Source of the DNA: an uncultured Clostridia bacterium
GTDB taxonomy: Bacteria; Bacillota; Clostridia; TANB77; CAG-508
Reading direction: 5' to 3'
Assembly: GCA_934167445.1 (NCBI GenBank)
Contig: CAKPKJ010000002.1
Location: 62,001-126,000 of the forward strand
Length of the DNA stretch: 64,000 nt
Positions 18,413 to 26,595 of the stretch are shown here, one piece after another. Below the pieces are notes generated by a model, which was not told where the DNA came from, made no database searches, and saw nothing but the letters and a program-made list of their open reading frames with translations. The position numbers were made by a program, and so were the translations under genes. Position 1 is the stretch's first letter, and each line of letters starts with the position of its first letter.

Positions 18413-19057
18413 ATGAAAAAACAAGTAGAAAAAGGAATTAAATTTATAACAATAATATTTTGGATATTTATTATAGGCAGTGTGTTTGGATTTTTTGCAG
18501 AAATGTTGTATTCAACAATATTTACACGAGCTCTGGTAATAAGAAAAGGATTAATATATGGACCATTTGTGCAAATATATGGACTTGGTGCAGTTGCATA
18601 TTATTTGCTTATCAGTAATGTAAAAGAACCTAAAGAAGCTTTTATATATGGAATGGTAATGGGTGGAATTTTAGAGTATCTTGGTTCATTTTTTCAAGAA
18701 ATATTATTTGGAACAATTTCATGGGATTACAGTAAAATGTTCTTTAATTTAAATGGAAGAACTTGTCTTTTATATTGTTTTTATTGGGGAATAATAGCGG
18801 TTGTATATTTAAAAGTAGTATATCCAGGACTAAAAAAACTAGAACCATTATTACATAAATTATCAGTAAAAATTTTTACAGTATTTTTAGTAATATTTAT
18901 GACATTTGATATAACAGTATCTTGTATGGCGGCGTCAAGACAGGAAGAAAGAAGGAAAGATATACCACCTAAAAATAGTGTTGATGAATTTATAGATAAA
19001 GCATATCCTGATGAATATTTAGACAGAATTTATAATAATAAGAAAAATGTAGAATAA
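18413..19057 (+). CDS. Integral membrane protein, putative ABC permease family (PF06541-like)
   Basis: About 214 residues with five or so membrane segments (for example FITIIFWIFIIGSVFGFFAE, YGLGAVAYYLLI, LLYCFYWGIIAVVYL, TVFLVIFMTF). The pattern GLIYGPFVQIYGLG and the NGRTCLLYCFYWG stretch match the family labelled putative ABC transporter permease/CmpB, common in Clostridia; no partner ATPase is adjacent. AGG at 18404-18406 favours ATG 18413 over 18401 or 18407. A terminator follows. Confidence 0.75.
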   Translation: MKKQVEKGIKFITIIFWIFIIGSVFGFFAEMLYSTIFTRALVIRKGLIYGPFVQIYGLGAVAYYLLISNVKEPKEAFIYGMVMGGILEYLGSFFQEILFGTISWDYSKMFFNLNGRTCLLYCFYWGIIAVVYLKVVYPGLKKLEPLLHKLSVKIFTVFLVIFMTFDITVSCMAASRQEERRKDIPPKNSVDEFIDKAYPDEYLDRIYNNKKNVE

Positions 19058-19064
19058 TAATTGG

Positions 19065-19093
19065 CTCAGAGGTGTATGCTTCTGAGTTTTTAA
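19065..19093 (+). terminator. Terminator
   Basis: CTCAGA and TCTGAG arms with a short loop, then TTTTTAAT. Confidence 0.6.
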
Positions 19094-19116
19094 TGTTCAA
19101 AGATAAAAAAAAGAAG

Positions 19117-19145
19117 TTGTCATAATTAGTAAAACGTGGTAAAAT
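19117..19145 (+). promoter_or_regulatory. Promoter of FGE-like gene
   Basis: TTGTCA (19117-19122), 17 bases, TAAAAT (19140-19145). Confidence 0.45.
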
Positions 19146-19205
19146 AAGAATGTATAGCAACAAGCTAAATAACCGTTATCATTACTAGTTTAGGGAGATG
19201 AAAAA

Positions 19206-20069
19206 ATGAAACGGTATGGAAAAGATGCAGTAAAAGCAGCGAAGAAAATGTTGGGTGATGCTTTTTGTGATATTCCTAATTATATGCTTCCTCCGGTATT
19301 GGATGGATTCCGGTATGTAGAAGGAAATTGGAACGATGGTTTTGTCATTGAAGATAAAGCTTTTAGAAGCCGATTTGTATGGGTTCCTGTTGGAAGTTTG
19401 TATGCCAATGGCACACTTGATGGTAAAAATTTCAACCAAAAGTTTGGTAGAAGAAATTTTGAAGGTGATGATTTTTCAAAAACTGGATATCATGAAATTG
19501 AAACACCAGAAGTTGTCCTGCAACGACAAATTATCGAACTGATTGGTGGCTTTTATATTGCACAATTTGAAATTTCTGGTAGAGGAATACAAGGAATTTG
19601 TCGATCTGTCAAATGGGCAAATCCAATAAGATGTGTTGATTTGAAGAGTGCAGAGAAAATTGCTTCTCAAGTTGCCACAACTGGGAATCTACCAACTCGA
19701 TTGGTAACCGGAGCAGAATATGATACCGTATTGCAATGGCTGCTACAATCAGGGGCAAAGACTTTGGAAGAAGTTACTGTTGACTCTAGGAGCTGGGGAA
19801 ATTATTCTATAACCAGAGAAAAGACAGGAAGCAACGAAAATTATGTTGCTAATAGGATTTATGATTTGGCAGGTAATAATTTAGAGTGGACCCAAGAGAA
19901 ATTTGGGGAAGACTACAGCGTGCTTCGTGGAGGCAACTATGGAATTAATGCTCCTGTAAGTCATCGTTCGCATGGTATTTCAGCATATCCAAACGGTGGA
20001 TGTGCAGTACGCGCGGCATTGTATGTACCAATTACTCAGGAAGTTAGGGAAGATTCAAATGGGCGATAG
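19206..20069 (+). CDS. FGE-sulfatase (SUMF1-like, C-type-lectin fold) protein, probably acquired
   Basis: 287 residues, no signal peptide. C-terminal half follows the formylglycine-generating-enzyme fold: GGFYIAQFEISGRG, LPTRLVTGAEYDTVLQWL, RIYDLAGNNLEWTQE, VLRGGNYG and a Gly/Asn/Ser-rich end PVSHRSHGISAYPNGGCAVRAAL. The end resembles DGR variable regions of this fold, but no reverse transcriptase or template repeat is here. Clearly more GC-rich than its neighbours, with CTG, CGT and two in-frame CGG codons (19212, 19311) that I find in no intact native gene of the window, so recent transfer is likely. Closed by a terminator on each side, a one-gene insert. Confidence 0.75.
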   Translation: MKRYGKDAVKAAKKMLGDAFCDIPNYMLPPVLDGFRYVEGNWNDGFVIEDKAFRSRFVWVPVGSLYANGTLDGKNFNQKFGRRNFEGDDFSKTGYHEIETPEVVLQRQIIELIGGFYIAQFEISGRGIQGICRSVKWANPIRCVDLKSAEKIASQVATTGNLPTRLVTGAEYDTVLQWLLQSGAKTLEEVTVDSRSWGNYSITREKTGSNENYVANRIYDLAGNNLEWTQEKFGEDYSVLRGGNYGINAPVSHRSHGISAYPNGGCAVRAALYVPITQEVREDSNGR

Positions 20070-20127
20070 AACATTTGTGGAGCACCAGGCCTAGCGTATA
20101 ATGCGGCATAATCTTTTAGACGCATCA

Positions 20128-20168
20128 AAATAGAGACTTTGAAATTTCAAGGCCTCTATTTATTTTTT
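20128..20168 (+). terminator. Terminator after FGE-like gene
   Basis: AAATAGAG and CTCTATTT outer arms with an inner CTTTGAAA/TTTCAAGG stem, followed by a T-rich run. Confidence 0.8.
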
Positions 20169-20279
20169 GTAATTTAAAAAGTATACAAAATTTAAATTTG
20201 TTCTAAATTTATAAAGTTCTAAGGACTTACTGTGGGGAATACAATTAAACAAAAGTATTTTCATAGGGGGTCTTTCTTT

Positions 20280-20558
20280 ATGAGACAATTATATACACAT
20301 AATTATGTTGCAGGGAAAAAATCAATAGAAGAACGAAGTGTTGAACTTGCACATTATATAATAGAATCAAAAGACACAGTAAGAGGAGCTGCCAAAAAAT
20401 TTGGAGTTAGTAAAAGTACAGTACACAAAGATGTGTCTGAAAGATTAAAAAAAATAAATCCAAGTCTAGCAAAAGAGGTAAGGGTTGTGCTAGATGAAAA
20501 TAAAGCAGAAAGACACATAAGAGGAGGAATGGCAACTAAAAGAAAATATGGCCATTAA
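20280..20558 (+). CDS. spoIIID: Mother-cell transcription regulator SpoIIID
   Basis: 92-residue sporulation regulator that tunes sigmaE and sigmaK genes in the mother cell. Seen: IEERSVELAHYIIESKDTVR, helix-turn-helix TVRGAAKKFGVSKSTVHKDV, and basic C-terminus HIRGGMATKRKYGH. ATG 20280 is chosen (AGGGGG at 20264-20269, conserved MRQLYTHN start) although the frame is open back to a GTG at 20232. Stands directly upstream of yabG. Confidence 0.95.
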   Translation: MRQLYTHNYVAGKKSIEERSVELAHYIIESKDTVRGAAKKFGVSKSTVHKDVSERLKKINPSLAKEVRVVLDENKAERHIRGGMATKRKYGH

Positions 20559-20625
20559 ATAGAAAAATCACATATCGACAAAAATTGACATACAATATAT
20601 TAGCCTGATAAATGAGGTGAAATAT

Positions 20626-21201
20626 ATGAGTCAAGAGTCGAGTCAAATAATATCAGGTAAAATACTTCATTTAGATGGTGACAAAAAATATAGTGAAAAA
20701 GCTTATAATTATTATAGAAAAACTGGACTTAATGCAATAGTAAAAAATATACCAGAAAGTAAACAGCCACAAATGGTTTATTATTTATTAGAAGTGTATA
20801 AACCTGATATTCTTGTCGTTACCGGACATGATGAAATGTTTAAAAAGGGAACAAAATATTATGACATTTATAATTATAAAAATTCAAAATATTTTGTAGA
20901 AACAGTAAGAGAAGCTAGAAGATATGAAAAAGATTATAACGCAAATTTAGCAATATTTGCAGGGGCGTGTCAAAGTTATTTTGAAGCTATAATGGCAGCC
21001 GGAGCAAATTTTGCATCATCACCTGCAAGAATATTAATTGATTTTTTAGATCCACTAGTTGTAGCACAAAAAATAGCAACAACTGAAAGATATAAATTTA
21101 TTACAATAGATGATATTTCAAAAGAACTAAGAGATGGTAAAAAAGGAATAAATGGAATAGGAAGTAATGGAAAGTTAATTGAAAAATATAGTAAAAATTA
21201 A
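20626..21201 (+). CDS. yabG: Sporulation-specific protease YabG
   Basis: 191 residues. Coat-maturation protease (MEROPS U57) that processes spore coat/cortex precursors. Seen: GKILHLDGDKKYSEKAYNYY, DILVVTGHDEMFK, and the conserved block IFAGACQSYFEAIMAAGANF with SSPARILIDFLDP. It is shorter at the N-terminus than the roughly 290-residue Bacillus protein, lacking the first beta-rich segment. ATG 20626 is preferred over GTG 20617, which overlaps the GAGGTG ribosome binding site. Followed by veg and a sipL-like gene, the conserved order. Confidence 0.93.
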   Translation: MSQESSQIISGKILHLDGDKKYSEKAYNYYRKTGLNAIVKNIPESKQPQMVYYLLEVYKPDILVVTGHDEMFKKGTKYYDIYNYKNSKYFVETVREARRYEKDYNANLAIFAGACQSYFEAIMAAGANFASSPARILIDFLDPLVVAQKIATTERYKFITIDDISKELRDGKKGINGIGSNGKLIEKYSKN

Positions 21202-21313
21202 CTTAAAAACAAAAATGTAACCAAAATGTAACATACTTGTAATCTTACGAAACAAAACTGCTACAAGCATTGAAAACACTAGGTTACATAAGAAAAAAGA
21301 CAATTCCTAAATT

Positions 21314-21342
21314 TTGACAATATTCCCCAAAAATGCTATAAT
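21314..21342 (+). promoter_or_regulatory. Consensus promoter of veg
   Basis: TTGACA (21314-21319), exactly 17 bases, TATAAT (21337-21342): a perfect sigA promoter, as known for the veg gene of Bacillus. Confidence 0.9.
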
Positions 21343-21371
21343 TTAGCCAGCATAAGGGAGTAGGTGATCAA

Positions 21372-21662
21372 ATGATTTGTAGAAATGACATAGCAAATCT
21401 AAAAACTGATATCTTAGAAAAAGTAGGACAAAAGATAATAGTAAAAGGTTCATTAGGAAGAAGTAGAGCCTTTGAAAAAGAAGCCACAATAGAAAAAGCA
21501 TACCCAAATATTTTTGTTGTAAAATATGAGGAAAATAATAGAAATGTAACATATAGTTACACAGATGTTTTAACAAGAACTGTTGAGGTAGAAGTATTTG
21601 ATGGAGATTCTTATTCACCATTAATACCACCAGCACCAGAAGCAAAGAAAACATCATTATAA
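21372..21662 (+). CDS. veg: Veg protein
   Basis: 96 residues, Veg/DUF1021 family. Seen: an N-terminal IANLKTDILEKVGQKIIVKGSLGRSRAFEKEATIE... type beta-barrel start, and VTYSYTDVLTRTVEVEVF. In Bacillus, Veg affects biofilm matrix genes and spore outgrowth; mechanism unsettled. It has its own consensus promoter and a terminator at 21679, so it is monocistronic. Neighbouring yabG and the SipL-like gene support the call. Confidence 0.95.
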   Translation: MICRNDIANLKTDILEKVGQKIIVKGSLGRSRAFEKEATIEKAYPNIFVVKYEENNRNVTYSYTDVLTRTVEVEVFDGDSYSPLIPPAPEAKKTSL

Positions 21663-21678
21663 AATAAAATTAAGATAG

Positions 21679-21714
21679 AAGCATATAGTTTAGTAACTAT
21701 GTGCTTTTTTTCTT
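21679..21714 (+). terminator. Terminator after veg
   Basis: AAGCATATAGTT and AACTATGTGCTT arms with 4-base loop, then TTTTTT. Confidence 0.88.
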
Positions 21715-21817
21715 TTGCATACAAACGAAATTATACCAAATAGATTTTTATTGATTGTTCTAAAGTATAAAAACTCCTAATATATATTTATAAAGATTAT
21801 TAAAGGAGGTTTAATAA

Positions 21818-23356
21818 ATGGTTGTAGAAACAGTAAAAGAAAATTTGAATGTAAATAAATTAGTTGCAACAAAAAAAGAAGTGATAATGGTAGAAGGCGA
21901 TATGATAGTACCAGATTCTAAACCAGATATTATAAGTACAATTAGTACAAGTGGTGTAGTAAGTATTTACAAAAAAGAAGTACTAGAAGGAAAAGTAAGA
22001 GTTGATGGAAACATAAATACTTATATAATGTATATGGCAGATGATCAAAATGATAGAATACGAGGTTTATCTACAGATTTAGATTTTTCAGAAAATGTTC
22101 AAATGGCGAATATACAGGAAGGAATGGAATGTAAAATAACTTCACAATTAAAAAATATGGAAACAAAGGTAATAAATGGAAGGAAAGTAGGAATAAAAGC
22201 TACGTTAGAATTAAATATAAAAATATATGTAAATGAGGAAATTGAATTTGTAAGAGATATTCCAGAAGCACAAGAAATACAAATGCTTAAGGAAAATTTG
22301 AATGTTAATTCACTAGTTGGAGTGGGAGAAAACAAGATTTTGGCTAAAGATACAATAGTAATAAATAGTGAAGATAATCTGGCAGAAATATTAAAAGCGA
22401 GTATTTTTATAGGAAATAAAGACATAAAGGTTAGTTATAATAAAATTTTAACTAAAGCGGAAGCAGAAGTAAGAATATTATATCTAACAGAGGATAATAG
22501 AATACAAAGTGTATCAGCTAAAATTCCTGTTGTTGGCTTTATAGATATACCAAATGTAACAGAAGAAAATATCTCAAATGTTGAATATGAAATAAAAAAC
22601 ATAATAATAAAACCTAACAGCATAGAGGAACATTCAATATATGTTGAAATAGAAATAGAAGTATCAGCAGAAGTATATGAAGATAGACAGATTCAATTAA
22701 TACAAGATTTATACAGTCCAACAGAAAAGTTGGAGTTTGATCAAAGAAATGTGGTAACAATTACAGGAAAAAGGGTGAATACAGAAGTAAAACAAATAAG
22801 AGAAAAAGTAACAATAAATGGATTGGAAGGAAGAAATATCATAGATGTAGATGTAGTGCCAGTTATAAGAGAAGAAAACAAAACAAATAATAATGTATCA
22901 TATATAGGAGAACTAGAGCTAAACTTCCTTATTTCAAATAGTGAATTAAATGTAGAAACAAAAAATGTAAAAATACCATTTGAATATAGCCTAGATATTG
23001 AGGGTATTGGAAATTCTAATACAGAATTAGAAATAGAAGTTTTAAGCCAAAACTTTGTAGTTCAAGATGGAGGAAACGTTAATTGTAATATTGATTTACA
23101 AATGAATGTGGATATTTCTCGAAATATAAATATAAATGTAATTGACGAAGTACAAACAGCTGGAAAGAGAGATGATGAAGATTATAGTATATTAATGTAT
23201 ATTGTAAAACCAGGTGATAGTTTGTGGAAAATAGCTAAACAATTTGGTAGTTCAATTGAAGACATTGCAAGAACTAATGGAATTGAAGACGAAAATATAA
23301 TATATCCAGGCCAAAAAATATTTATACCACATTATACAAGAGTAGCAGTTACTTAA
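21818..23356 (+). CDS. sipL: SipL-like spore coat protein (SPOCS/DUF3794 domains + LysM)
   Basis: 512 residues: repeated SPOCS/DUF3794 domains (three, about 30-145, 175-290, 320-440; signature stretches VEGDMIVPDSKPDI and VRVDGNINTYIMYM) and a C-terminal LysM (about 462-507; YIVKPGDSLWKIAKQFG, IYPGQKIFIP). In Clostridioides difficile SipL uses its LysM domain to bind SpoIVA and tether the coat. The yabG-veg-sipL order is conserved there. AAAGGAGG precedes the ATG. yunB begins one base after its stop, indicating translational coupling. Confidence 0.9.
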   Translation: MVVETVKENLNVNKLVATKKEVIMVEGDMIVPDSKPDIISTISTSGVVSIYKKEVLEGKVRVDGNINTYIMYMADDQNDRIRGLSTDLDFSENVQMANIQEGMECKITSQLKNMETKVINGRKVGIKATLELNIKIYVNEEIEFVRDIPEAQEIQMLKENLNVNSLVGVGENKILAKDTIVINSEDNLAEILKASIFIGNKDIKVSYNKILTKAEAEVRILYLTEDNRIQSVSAKIPVVGFIDIPNVTEENISNVEYEIKNIIIKPNSIEEHSIYVEIEIEVSAEVYEDRQIQLIQDLYSPTEKLEFDQRNVVTITGKRVNTEVKQIREKVTINGLEGRNIIDVDVVPVIREENKTNNNVSYIGELELNFLISNSELNVETKNVKIPFEYSLDIEGIGNSNTELEIEVLSQNFVVQDGGNVNCNIDLQMNVDISRNININVIDEVQTAGKRDDEDYSILMYIVKPGDSLWKIAKQFGSSIEDIARTNGIEDENIIYPGQKIFIPHYTRVAVT

Positions 23357-23357
23357 A

Positions 23358-24069
23358 ATGGCTAAAATATATTCAAGACCACGAATAAGATTGCCTAAAA
23401 AAATAGTAAATAATAATATAAACAAGAAAAAATTAGAAAAAGTAGTTCAGATTTTATTAATTTTTATTATAGCAATAGGTGTTGCAAAATATATACTTGA
23501 TGCGGTTGACCCAATTTTTGATACTTTATGTGAGGCAAAGTCAAAATCGATTGCTGTAACAGTATTAAATGAGCAAACAAATAATGTGATGAAACAATAT
23601 GCATATGACGATTTATTTACAATAGAAAGAGACTCAAATAATAAAATAACAATGATAAAATCAAATACTACTAATATAAATATTATAACAACAAAAATTG
23701 CATTAAATGTGCAACAGGAAATAGATAATAGAGGAAGAGAAGACATCTCAATAGCACTTCGGAAGCTTTACGGGAATGAAATTATTATCAGGAAGAGGTC
23801 CAGGTGTAAAAATTAGAATTTCTACAGTAGGTGATGTAGAAACAAACTTAAAAAGTGAATTTACAGCTCAAGGGATAAACCAAACTTTGCATAGAATTTA
23901 TCTAGAGGCAAAGTGTAATATTAATGTATTAACACCATTTAGAGATATAAAAAAAGATATAACTAGCCAGGTATTGCTTTCTGAAAATGTAATAGTAGGA
24001 GAAATACCAACAAATTATTATAATTTAGAGGGATTGAATAGGTCTAATGCAGTTGATATTATAGAATAA
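23358..24069 (+). CDS. yunB: Sporulation protein YunB, needs +1 frameshift at CGG
   Basis: Two frames together encode one YunB of 236 residues. The first (from 23358) has a basic N-terminus, one membrane segment (about 28-48) and runs to GREDISIALR; the second continues GSFTGMKLLSGRGPGVKI, the YunB signature, to 24069. The break is at the in-frame codon CGG at 23760-23762: dropping its C gives CTT GGA AGC, reading Leu-Gly-Ser as in the family. The preceding codon ends in T. The same break type occurs in comEC, truA and the gene at 49101. A sequencing error is possible but the shared pattern argues for decoding. Confidence 0.85.
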
Positions 24070-24137
24070 TTAGTAAAAAAGAGGGGCTTATAATAATTAC
24101 TCTGGATGGTAAAAAAGTATTTCAATATTAAAAACAA

Positions 24138-24167
24138 AAAACTCGGAAAGTAATATTTCCGAGTTTT
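24138..24167. terminator. Bidirectional terminator, yunB / rpsI
   Basis: AAAACTCGGAAA and TTTCCGAGTTTT perfect arms, 6-base loop; lies between convergent genes. Confidence 0.9.
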
Positions 24168-24176
24168 GATATAAGT

Positions 24177-24578
24177 CTATCTCTTGCTAAATTGAGGTGC
24201 CTTACGGGCTTTTTTAAGACCATATTTCTTTCTTTCTTTCATACGAGGATCTCTTGTTAAGAACCCGTTTGATTTTAAAGCTGGTCTGTATTCGCTGTTA
24301 GCTTCATTTAAAGCTCTAGCTAAACCGTGTCTAATAGCTCCGGCTTGACCTGTAAATCCGCCACCTTTTACTGTTGCAACAACATCATATTTTGATTCTG
24401 TATTAGTTACATTTAAAGGTTGTCTAACTATTGTTTTTAATGTTTCTAATCCGAAAAATTCATTAATATCTTTTCCATTAATAGTGATTTTTCCGTTTCC
24501 TTCCATTATTCTAACTCTAGCGATTGCATTTTTTCTTCTACCTGTACCATAGAAAACGATATTTTCTTTTTTTGCCAT
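24177..24578 (-). CDS. rpsI: 30S ribosomal protein S9
   Basis: 133 residues. Small-subunit protein whose C-terminal tail reaches the P-site tRNA. Seen: YGTGRRKNAIARVRIMEG, GGGFTGQAGAIRHGLARAL and the terminal KKARKAPQFSKR. Second gene of the rplM-rpsI operon, one base after rplM's stop. Confidence 0.98.
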   Translation of the reverse strand: MAKKENIVFYGTGRRKNAIARVRIMEGNGKITINGKDINEFFGLETLKTIVRQPLNVTNTESKYDVVATVKGGGFTGQAGAIRHGLARALNEANSEYRPALKSNGFLTRDPRMKERKKYGLKKARKAPQFSKR

Positions 24579-24579
24579 C

Positions 24580-25017
24580 TTATTTTACCTCCCATACTTC
24601 TGGTTTTTGTGCTTGGTTTTCATGTTCAGAACCAGCATAAACTCTTAATTTTTTAAGACTTTGTCTACCTAAAGAATTATGAGGTAACATTCCTTTTACA
24701 GCTAAAGTCATAGCTTTTTCTGGATTTTTAGCTAACATATCTTTAGCAGGAATTTCTTTCATTCCTCCAATATATCCTGAATGATGTCTATAAATTTTTT
24801 GAGTTAATTTGTTACCTGTTAAGATAACATCTTTACAATTTAAAATAATTACATGGTCACCCATATCTACATTTGGTGTAAATGTAGGTTTATGTTTTCC
24901 TCTTAATAATTTAGCAGCTTCTGTTGCAACTCTACCTAATGGTTTGTTAGCTGCGTCAATTATGTACCATTTGCTTTCTACTTCACCTTTTTTTGCATAA
25001 TATGTTGTATTATTCAT
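24580..25017 (-). CDS. rplM: 50S ribosomal protein L13
   Basis: 145 residues, early-assembling large-subunit protein. Seen: WYIIDAANKPLGRVATEAAKLLRGKHKP, DHVIILNCKDVILTGNK, HHSGYIGGMKEIPA, MLPHNSLGRQSLKKLRVYAGSEHEN split across the C-terminal half. Preceded by a structured leader and a perfect promoter. AGGAGGG lies before the ATG. Confidence 0.98.
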   Translation of the reverse strand: MNNTTYYAKKGEVESKWYIIDAANKPLGRVATEAAKLLRGKHKPTFTPNVDMGDHVIILNCKDVILTGNKLTQKIYRHHSGYIGGMKEIPAKDMLAKNPEKAMTLAVKGMLPHNSLGRQSLKKLRVYAGSEHENQAQKPEVWEVK

Positions 25018-25115
25018 GGTAATATATACCCTCCTATTTATTTTTGTATTTATATATGAAATTCAAGTTTTAGCCACCGGGGAGAAGCTTCAACCCAAAT
25101 CATATTATCAATATT
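25018..25115 (-). ncRNA. L13-type ribosomal protein leader (5' UTR of rplM)
   Basis: The roughly 100-base transcript leader contains GGGTTGAAGCTTC followed by TCCCCGGTGGC, which can fold into a compact hairpin and resembles the Firmicutes L13 autoregulatory leader. Begins just after the -10 at 25124-25129 and ends at the rplM start. Assignment rests on position and these short motifs. Confidence 0.65.
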
Positions 25116-25123
25116 GCTAAAAC

Positions 25124-25152
25124 ATTATATTATGAAAAACTAGATTTGTCAA
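25124..25152 (-). promoter_or_regulatory. Promoter of rplM-rpsI
   Basis: On the minus strand TTGACA (25152-25147), 17 bases, TATAAT (25129-25124): perfect consensus. Confidence 0.9.
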
Positions 25153-25179
25153 TATGTTGGGGAGTTTTTTTTGAAAAAC

Positions 25180-25208
25180 TTGACAAAAAAATGAAAAAAG
25201 TATATACT
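25180..25208 (+). promoter_or_regulatory. Promoter of SH3-NlpC/P60 gene
   Basis: TTGACA (25180-25185), 17 bases, TATACT (25203-25208). Confidence 0.8.
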
Positions 25209-25262
25209 AGGAACGTTCTAAAAAAGGATGTAGTAAATTATTATTTAAGGAGTAAATAAAAA

Positions 25263-26567
25263 ATGAAAAGTAAAAATAAAGTAATAGGCATAATACTCGT
25301 GGCAATTTTAGGAATTACAATATTGTTTTTTACAAATGTAAATTTTGCAGCAAATACAGCAAAAGTATGTGTAGAAACTGCAAATTTGAGAGAAACGGCA
25401 GATGAAAATAGCAAAATATTAAAACAATTATCTCTAAACGATAATGTTGAGGTTTTAGATAATTCTACTGATTGGTGTGAAGTAAAAATTGATAATATTA
25501 CAGGATATGTGAGAAAAGATTTAATAACACTAGAAAACAGTAAAGAAGAAAAATCTGAAACTAATACAACTACAACTACAGAAACAACAGTTCAAGCTGA
25601 TACAACTAAAGAAGATAAAGAAGATTCTACTGAAATTTCTGGAGAACAAATAGTAAAAGAAAATACAAAATTGAAATTAGTACCAGTAATAAATGCAACA
25701 GATATAGTAGAAGTAAAAAAAGATGAAAAAGTAAATGTCGTAGAAGTAATTAATGATTGGGTTTGTGTTCAAACTGATACAACTAAAGGCTGGATTAGAA
25801 AAAATAAATTAACAACACAAGCAGAAATTGATAAACAAAAAGCTCAAGAACAAGAAAAAAAACAACAAGAAGAAGCTGCTAAAAATCCAATAAAAACAGC
25901 ATACATTAAAGAAACAAGTGTTAACTTGAGAAAAGAAGCAAACCAAACTTCTGAAATAATAAAAACATTAACACAAAATACAAGTGTAGAGGTATATTCA
26001 GAAGAAAATGGATGGAGTAAAGTAAAAGTAAATGGAGAAGAAGGCTATATTTCTACAAGTTTATTATCAGATAGTAAAGTAGAAGTAACTGAGAACAGAA
26101 CAACTTCAACAAATACAACATCAAGAAGTTCAACAACAGCAAGAACGAAACAATCAGATAATGCTTCAGAAACAAGTGCTAATACAGCTGCTTCAACAGG
26201 AAAAGGTTCAACAGTTGTCGAAACAGCTAGAAAATATCTTGGAAGCAGTTATGTGTATGGAGCTTCAGGACCAAGTAGTTTTGATTGCTCAGGATTTACA
26301 TCATATGTATTTAAATTACATGAAGTAGGCTTAAGCAGAACAGCACAAGGTCAATATAGTAATGGTACATCAGTATCAAGAAGTGATTTACAACCAGGTG
26401 ATTTAGTAATGTTTGGATCTTCAGCATCAATCATCAATCATGTTGGTATTTATATTGGTGGTGGGCAAATAATACATGCCGCAAATCCATCAAAAGGTGT
26501 TACAACAGATTCAATAACATCTGGATATTATAATAACAAGTATGTTGGAGCAAGAAGAGTAATGTAA
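25263..26567 (+). CDS. Secreted SH3-domain NlpC/P60 peptidoglycan hydrolase
   Basis: 434 residues: signal peptide (about 1-30, NVNFAA), three bacterial SH3 domains (about 33-90, 125-180, 215-270; e.g. VNLRKEANQTSEIIKTL), a Thr/Ser-rich linker, and a C-terminal NlpC/P60 domain (about 318-434) with catalytic Cys in SSFDCSGFTSYVF and His in INHVGIYIGGGQIIHA. Cleaves peptide stems of peptidoglycan, most likely the gamma-D-Glu bond, in wall turnover or division. Has its own consensus promoter. Confidence 0.93.
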   Translation: MKSKNKVIGIILVAILGITILFFTNVNFAANTAKVCVETANLRETADENSKILKQLSLNDNVEVLDNSTDWCEVKIDNITGYVRKDLITLENSKEEKSETNTTTTTETTVQADTTKEDKEDSTEISGEQIVKENTKLKLVPVINATDIVEVKKDEKVNVVEVINDWVCVQTDTTKGWIRKNKLTTQAEIDKQKAQEQEKKQQEEAAKNPIKTAYIKETSVNLRKEANQTSEIIKTLTQNTSVEVYSEENGWSKVKVNGEEGYISTSLLSDSKVEVTENRTTSTNTTSRSSTTARTKQSDNASETSANTAASTGKGSTVVETARKYLGSSYVYGASGPSSFDCSGFTSYVFKLHEVGLSRTAQGQYSNGTSVSRSDLQPGDLVMFGSSASIINHVGIYIGGGQIIHAANPSKGVTTDSITSGYYNNKYVGARRVM

Positions 26568-26595
26568 AACGCAATAAAGTAGGGAGGAATAGACA

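Noticed and set aside
19920..20040. End of the FGE-like gene as a template repeat for the 49101 variable region
   Set aside because: The two tails share fold-level patterns but no nucleotide stretch long enough for a VR/TR pair.
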